A DNA stretch of 64,000 nucleotides from Clavelina lepadiformis (taxonomy: Eukaryota; Chordata; Ascidiacea; Aplousobranchia; Clavelinidae). Position 1 is the stretch's first letter; the number at the start of each line of letters is the position of its first letter. Both the position numbers and the translations under genes were made by a program. Below, one piece after another: positions 60,481 to 64,000 of the stretch. The notes beneath the pieces were generated by a model. The model made no database searches. It was given only the letters and a program-made list of their open reading frames with translations, and was not told the DNA's origin. The DNA lies in the NCBI RefSeq assembly GCF_947623445.1, contig NC_135243.1, positions 5,210,501-5,274,500 of the forward strand, in the 5' to 3' direction.

Positions 60481-61205
60481 CTGTAGATAATGTTTGTCAG
60501 TACTGGGCTTGTCTGTTCACCATTTTTATCTTCTTCTCACAGTTTTTCCTGTACATTTATGAAACAAATTGCTGTAAGCCTATCAATTATAGTTTTAATT
60601 TAAATTGTATATTTTCTTTCTACATTATGTTTATATACTACATTGTAGTAACTACAATGTTTGCAAATAATGTTTCTATAGCTGTCATGTGTATTACTGC
60701 ATACCGCCACAATCACAATGATCGCAACCAAAATTGTAATCAAAATGGCACAAAGTCCGAAAAGTGATTTATTATCGTCTAAGAGACCACACCAAAAACC
60801 TGTAAAATAAAAGTTTGAAATTGGTTTACTTGGAGTAAATTTGTTAGAATTTAGAACTGCAGAGCAGCATTTTTGAAAACTTACAAAGAACGTAAACACA
60901 TTCAAAATCATTATATCTATCTTCGTCATTATCAAGTAGTCCGTGTCTCGCATTTCTTCGTTCAGCATTCTCTCGATCGATTGCGGCAAAATTAACAAAC
61001 TCAACATTGCTCTCGCATTCTCGCCAACGTCATTCCCGCCAACGACATTCCCGCCCACGACATATTCTCCAACCTCATTCCCGCCAACCGCATTTTCGAT
61101 ATTTCCTTTTAATACATCGCCATGCACGGTATTATCAGCATTTCCTCTTTCCTCCATCTCGCCATCGGCTTTATTCTTTTCGTATTTTTCTTTGTATTCA
61201 GGCAT
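60481..61205 (-). pseudogene. C4: frameshifted C-family copy
   Basis: Exon 1 (60885-61205) starts MPEYKEKYEKNKADGEMEER and has GGNEV/GGNVV/GGNDV pentads, but is 321 nt long, not 3n+1 as in C1-C3. Inside the shortened array the frame shifts, so the AAIDRENAERR segment is now read as LPQSIERMLNEEMR. The exon then reaches its donor in the wrong phase. The membrane exon (60705-60799, helix FGLCAILITILVAIIVIV) is intact but would be read out of frame and stop after a few residues. Exon 3 also has a stop. Probably a recent pseudogene; the promoter (61432-61528) is intact, so a truncated soluble product is possible. Confidence 0.6.
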
Positions 61206-61431
61206 GCTCTCAGTGTTGGTAATTAAACTGAAATTAGGATTAATAACAAATCTTATCTTAAGAAAATTGTTGTGTTCTATTCATAGAATTGGAAATACAC
61301 TGGGATTTATTTTCTATAATTTTTCTAATCTAAACAACAATGCGGAACACTTGCTCATGAAAATTCTCACCATCAAGTAGCATTGCTGGTTTTGTTACAC
61401 TGAAATTTCTGACTTTCTGCTGCACAATTTT

Positions 61432-61528
61432 ACCTACCGCACAGCACGTGCTCAGCTGACAGTAGATAGGAGGTCAACGAAGGTGACCCGTGCCAGAAAC
61501 TTTACTACACGGTTCGCTGGCCATGAGA
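61432..61528 (-). promoter_or_regulatory. Promoter block of C4
   Basis: Virtually identical to the C2 block at 55021. It lies in the long stretch (61.38-63.99 kb) that duplicates 54.96-57.57 kb. Confidence 0.6.
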
Positions 61529-62461
61529 TTGTTTTTTAAATATTTTGTAAGGATTTTAAACAAACAAAAAATTCTTTGACAAAATACGAAAACGAAAGTG
61601 ATGTTTAATTTTGAACAATATAAAACATTTTCAAGGCATCATACAGTCAAAACGAACAACATACTTTCAACAAACTTGCACATTCATATCACTAAATTAT
61701 GTTCATCACTTGATTTGTGTTACGTCATACATTATCCTACGTTCACATTTACAATAACAATTCATACCAAAATGCCTGGTTGGACAAACAAAGGCTTGTA
61801 GTACAGATAAAAGAAAGATGAAAAAATAATCAAACTGTCCAGTTACTCAAAAACGAATCAAACCAACTATAAAGAACATTGAATTTTATGCACACTGCGA
61901 CATAAAACAATGTGACGATTTAAGCAAGTTGACTAATTAAACACAGCATAGTTAAACAAGTTCTGCCTCATACGTTTTGCTGCTTCAAATGTTTATAAAT
62001 TTTTTCAAAATGATTTATCTCAGTGAAGTTTTGGTTTTCTGTCCTTAGAATATAGACGACATGCAAAGTTTAGAGGTCATTGTAATGTATAAATTCTATT
62101 ATATTTGCAATGGTTTAAAATTTTCATACTTTTAAATGTTGTTTGTAGACAAGACACTGATATAGGATGTTGCGTGTCTTACTGTATAGTCTATTTTCCT
62201 AGTTTATTTCAGTTATAAAGAACACGGGACACCGTACACTAAGCATCTGGGACAAGCCTGAAAGCTCTGTCGAGCAATCTACCTATAAAAACAAGTTTTT
62301 TTGCAAGAACCTTTGTGTTTTGTATCCAAGATAACATAATTTGTAAAAAGCAGCCACAGCTTCATGTTACCGCTTTGACAATGGAATATGAAGGATTTTA
62401 TTAATCAAATATTTAGAACTCTGACATACAGCTTTTATAACATATAACTCTATGTCATCTA

Positions 62462-62644
62462 CAGGGTGTCCATAAGGTCTGTGTACATATAGGGAATTTT
62501 GCTAATAAATTTTGTTCCAGAATGCATGAAGGCTCGGTCTAAAGAATTGAATTTAGTTGGTACTTTTAAGCGGACGAGAAGGATGGTCTTACCGTAAGGA
62601 TTGTTTTATTTTTAACCACGTACCCAGACTTTGTAGACGTCCTG
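62462..62644. mobile_element. mariner-like MITE, copy 2
   Basis: CAGGGTGTCCATAAGGTCTG at the left and CAGGACGTCTACAAAGTCTG (reverse complement) at the right, with TA on both sides. It is the duplicated partner of 56070-56249, at the same place in the segmental duplicate. Confidence 0.65.
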
Positions 62645-63749
62645 TATAATGTAGAACAACTTCTGCAAAAGGTTGTCGCAAAAATGTCGAACATTTTGTC
62701 AAATAAAAAAAATCTGCTGCACATGAACCACATGGAAGAACCAAACTTGTAAATATACACAAAATTTTCTTAAAATTATACTTCAACATGTGCCTAACAA
62801 CATTTTTGATTTTTCACTTAGGTCACTTCCTTTTTGAATTGTTGGGAAGCTTTAGATCTGAGATGACAAATTAAACAAATCGAAATGAATCAATAGATGG
62901 AAATGTTCAGCTACAAGACAATGAAATGCAAATTGCTAATTTACAATATGGAATGTTACCAACTTTTATGCCAAAATTTCCGTTGAAAAGGGTTGCGGAA
63001 TATGTATTAAGCATACTATATACATCATATTGTACTCGAATAGCTGTCGCCAGATAATAACATGTCAAATAATTAACTTGGTAACATTTTTTGTTTAAAG
63101 ATTAATGTGAAATTTGGACAATTGCTTGGTATGACTTCGATGGAGATTAGAAGACAAGTAAATTGAAATCTTGGTGAATGTAGATAGATTGTAAGATGCT
63201 AATTAAACTTTGTACGACGAAAAAACTTCACACAAGCCATTTTGCTTTTTTATGCAGGGAATGATTGTTAGATTTTATAACACTTTGTAACCATTAATTC
63301 AAGTACCCAGTCTTCAAATTAACAGTACCAAACTATATACAAAACTGCTTAATCAAAACTTGATCCTTAAACATGTATAATTGCAACACATAAAATTTAA
63401 CAAATGTTAATTTAAACACTTCATTCCACATACGAACTCAAATTCAATTCATTTAACCCTAAACTTGTGCAAATTATGGTGACACTGAATGTTTAACAAA
63501 GTTATTACGTTAAAGTAATAATTTATAGAGTATGGTATTCCAAAAATGGTTGACAATTTACTTGGACGAAAGTTTTATTAAAGCTAAAGGTTTGATTGAT
63601 GGAATTAAATCAAGGATTAGCTGGAGAACAGAAAATAACAAGTTACTCAAGTTCCACGAGTATAGATACACTTAGCTGCTCGTTTGACGGTTCAAACGCA
63701 GCTATAAAATCCGAGTTTAAATTCTCTGCAATACAATTTTGTGCATACC

Positions 63750-64000
63750 AAGTTGAACATCTTTAGTGAACTTTTATTAAATTAATAAATTTACATAAAC
63801 ATATGATCTGCGATAATGTTGGTTATAAACAACTCAATACTGAAAACGTTACGCATACAGGGATTCAGAACGGATTTTCGAAATATCCTGTTGAGATAGT
63901 CGTCTAACCACAGCCATTGTAGCACGTTTTTTTAGGTAGCTAAAGATCTCTTCTGATGTAGCATGAAAAAGCTACTGAGATGAAAACATCAAAACAAGGA
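63750..64000 (-). pseudogene. C5: 3' end of a further C-family gene running off the window
   Basis: Matches the 3' region of C3 (57320-57570) closely, with a reverse AATAAA at 63773-63778 and the last-exon region that follows it. The coding part would lie beyond the right edge, so whether it is intact cannot be judged; partial gene rather than proven pseudogene. Confidence 0.45.

Larger units (their letters stand above)
61380..64000. repeat. Segmental duplicate of 54960-57570
   Basis: Extended high similarity at an offset of ~6.42 kb: promoter block, an AAGTGATGTTTAATTTTGAAC spacer, the mariner-like MITE, and the 3' region of the next gene. The unit of duplication is a pair of C genes (C1+C2-like and C3+C4-like). 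The 67-codon ORFs at 55187, 58977 and 61598 belong to this spacer. Confidence 0.75.

Noticed and set aside
55187-61801. A 67-codon ORF conserved three times (55187, 58977, 61598) with start and stop kept
   Set aside because: It lies in recently duplicated spacer, and most of the few differences change the residue, so there is no sign of purifying selection. The older C0 spacer copy at ~50.34 kb does not keep the frame.
1-64000. CRISPR arrays, operons, rRNA or intact tRNA genes
   Set aside because: No direct-repeat/spacer arrays and no cloverleaf-capable tRNA were seen. The only tRNA-like stretch is the SINE-type relic at 32.1 kb.

Overview
This is AT-rich animal DNA. It has spliced genes with GT-AG introns, AATAAA poly(A) signals and eukaryotic DNA transposons (hAT, MULE and mariner-like MITEs), and no bacterial features. 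Compact 60-500 bp introns and dense tandem duplication fit an invertebrate. A tunicate such as Ciona is my best guess, but nothing here proves it. Almost all genes were found by reading splice sites and phases by eye. No known protein family was recognised for any host gene.

The dominant content is one fast-evolving superfamily of small single-pass membrane proteins, with ten readable members plus remnants. Each has (i) a conserved ~80-95 bp promoter block, (ii) an acidic hydrophilic N-terminal part with no signal peptide, (iii) a very short intron (61-97 bp) directly before (iv) one transmembrane exon, and (v) a short C-terminal tail on one or two tiny exons. Sub-family A (A1-A4, minus strand, 1.2-22.4 kb) builds its N-terminal part from ~75-nt phase-1 module exons. 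It lies in tandem units of about 5.6 kb. P1 (plus, 22.9-24 kb), B (minus, 26-29.4 kb), M (minus, 41.1-42.3 kb) and P2 (plus, 47.7-49.3 kb) are single members. B has a 2.6 kb first exon encoding more than 100 copies of a 7-residue repeat. Sub-family C (C1-C4, minus, 51-61.5 kb, plus a 3' remnant C0 and the edge of C5) has pentapeptide repeats in place of modules. It lies in duplicated ~6.4 kb units. C4 is frameshifted.

Mobile DNA fills most gaps. At 17.5-18.5 kb a MULE with a broken transposase tail sits inside a hAT-like element, both with perfect target-site duplications. At 30.7-36.0 kb is a 5.3 kb MULE-like element with long terminal inverted repeats and a 9-bp duplication. It carries an inner element with unrecognised ORFs and a hAT MITE. 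Smaller MITEs lie at 40.2, 44.9, 50.6, 52.9, 56.1, 59.4 and 62.5 kb. An unrecognised gene (Q) with a triplicated 66-nt exon lies at 37-38.7 kb. The stretches 24.0-25.9, 29.4-30.7 and 42.4-47.7 kb show no supportable gene.

In the inferred model all members are made from the same promoter type, and differ mainly in an N-terminal, probably cytosolic, acidic repeat region hung on a C-terminal membrane anchor. Function is unknown.
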